DNA of 64,000 bases from Seriola aureovittata (taxonomy: Eukaryota; Chordata; Actinopteri; Carangiformes; Carangidae). Location of the stretch: NCBI RefSeq assembly GCF_021018895.1, contig NC_079371.1, positions 7,894,501 to 7,958,500 on the forward strand, in the 5' to 3' direction. Below the pieces are notes generated by a model. That model ran no database searches. It was not told the DNA's origin and saw nothing but the letters and a program-made list of their open reading frames with translations. Each line of letters starts with the position of its first letter. Position 1 is the stretch's first letter. A program made the position numbers and the translations under genes. This document shows, piece after piece, positions 62,823-64,000 of this stretch.

Positions 62823-63317
62823 GGGCAGAAAAAGCATTTAAAAGGCAAGACGAAAGTTTTTGGTTGCAGCGCGATACTGGCCTCCAGGAAGCCAAAAAAG
62901 ACCAACGTCAAGCGGAGTTTAACAAGTGCATTGCCTGAGCAGAGAGAGGGAGAGATAGGCAGCTCTTTGTTCACGAGTTGGACACGCTCCAGAGGCATGC
63001 TTCATAGGATGTTCTTCGATAATCCAGCAGTGAGCGGCTGATTTATGACCTGCATTAATGTTCTGACTGAACTTCCTGAACAGAATCTTTTACCGCGACC
63101 AAGCCACACGGAGAGAGAGAAAAATAACATTTAACAAAAATGTGGCTTTTCGTCAGGATGTGGAGTAACACCTGCGGTATTGAAATCGAACTGAAATTAA
63201 AATTCATATTTGATAAGAAATCTGTACATATAACCTAGGTGATTTTACTTGTCTACTTAATTGTAATCACGAAAAGAAAAATTTGACAGGATTCAAACTT
63301 TATCTGTCTGCAGTGGC

Positions 63318-63332
63318 AGCGCCCCCTACAGT
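63318..63332 (-). promoter_or_regulatory. CTCF-like core motif
   Basis: AGCGCCCCCTACAG on the plus strand matches the core GCGCCCCCT of the CTCF motif in reverse orientation. The usual following STGG is absent, so the match is partial. Confidence 0.25.
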
Positions 63333-63767
63333 CAGTTTTTAACTGACAGTGTTTCAGTTTAGCTGCAAAGATTAGTCAGTTAATGAATTTGTCAATCTAA
63401 AGAAACTGGCAGCTATTCTGATTATCAATTAATTGTTTACGTGAAAATGCGAAACACAACGGTTAATTTAATAACTTTGGATTTAAGATATTGACACCAC
63501 GTCTCCTGCACGACATTGTGATGGACAGTTTTCTCTGTTTTGTGAATCCATTAATTGACAATGAAAATAATTGTTAGTTGCCACGCTACTTAATTTCCAG
63601 CAGCCACACAGGCAGCAGACCAGTTGACCCTGCAGATCAGTAACTCTGTGTCATGACTCTCATGTGGTTACAGGTCTGTCTGTTGCTGTGAGGTTTGGCA
63701 CGTCTGGACCCATGAAAGAGAGGCAGCTATGCCCCCTCCTCCCCCTCCAGTGTCCATGAGCTGCCCG

Positions 63768-63820
63768 TGACTCAGTAGGTGTTGAAACAACTTTAAAGTT
63801 ACGTCATTAAAGTTACGTCA
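63768..63820 (+). promoter_or_regulatory. AP-1 site plus duplicated CRE-like sites
   Basis: TGACTCA (63768-63774) is followed by a perfect 14-bp tandem duplication of TTAAAGTTACGTCA (63793-63806 and 63807-63820). Each copy contains TTACGTCA, a CREB/ATF/CEBP-CRE-type octamer. Possibly a promoter or enhancer of a gene beyond the right edge. Confidence 0.4.
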
Positions 63821-64000
63821 CTCGCTTTTCCTCAAACTGTTGTGCCTTCCAAATAAATGAATGTAAAAATGTAATCCAGCTTCTTTCTGAGTGCCTGAAC
63901 AGCATGATGGGTCATGGGCACAAACAAAATATGTGCTTGTTGAAAAAAGTCTTGTATCAGTGTTGGTAGGCAACAGGGCTCAACCTACAAGGAAAGCACC

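Noticed and set aside
1..64000. Exons of expected apln neighbours (in human, OCRL and XPNPEP2)
   Set aside because: I looked for their characteristic conserved blocks in the open frames and found none. They presumably lie outside the window.
1..64000. CRISPR arrays, prophage, operons or other prokaryotic systems
   Set aside because: The sequence is vertebrate nuclear DNA. The tandem repeats are microsatellites and minisatellites without regular repeat-spacer structure.

Overview
The window looks like a stretch of ray-finned fish genome, probably from a spiny-rayed teleost. Three things point that way: the very high density of long (CA)n/(GT)n and (GA)n microsatellites, three copies of an interspersed repeat that I associate with spiny-rayed fish genomes, and the sequence of the one gene that can be identified. 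Base use is typical of fish non-coding DNA. There are no prokaryotic operons, no rRNA and no functional tRNA gene.

The only protein-coding gene I can support is the apelin precursor gene apln, on the minus strand. Coding exon 1 (44609-44675) carries the start codon and the complete 22-residue signal peptide. A 13.7 kb phase-1 intron follows. Coding exon 2 (30733-30899) carries the propeptide and the C-terminal apelin peptide ending in GPMPF. Joined, the two give exactly 77 residues, the usual apelin precursor length. A consensus splice donor sits 6 nt after the stop codon, so a third, non-coding exon must follow. The best acceptor I found is at 26002-26003, which would give a 3' UTR exon of about 2.9 kb ending near 23.07 kb.

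Layout: 1-23.06 kb is intergenic DNA downstream of apln, with microsatellites, hairpins and several repeat elements. 23.06-26.0 kb is the probable apln 3' UTR exon. 26.0-30.7 kb is intron 2. 30.73-30.90 kb is coding exon 2. 30.9-44.6 kb is intron 1, with many microsatellites, a degenerate minisatellite and a repeat copy. 44.61-44.68 kb is coding exon 1. 44.7-45.3 kb is the proximal upstream/promoter region, which is unusually rich in (GT)n and (GA)n. 45.3-64 kb is upstream intergenic DNA with a few regulatory-looking motifs (CCAAT/ZNF143-like, CTCF-like, tandem CRE-like).

I found no exon of a neighbouring gene. Most open frames in the window are chance or microsatellite translations. No exotic system is visible. 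The best leads are the apln gene structure, an unusual apelin-13 N-terminus, a possible first exon near 11.5-11.8 kb, several hairpins, a degenerate 26-28 bp minisatellite, and a duplicated CRE-like site near the right edge.
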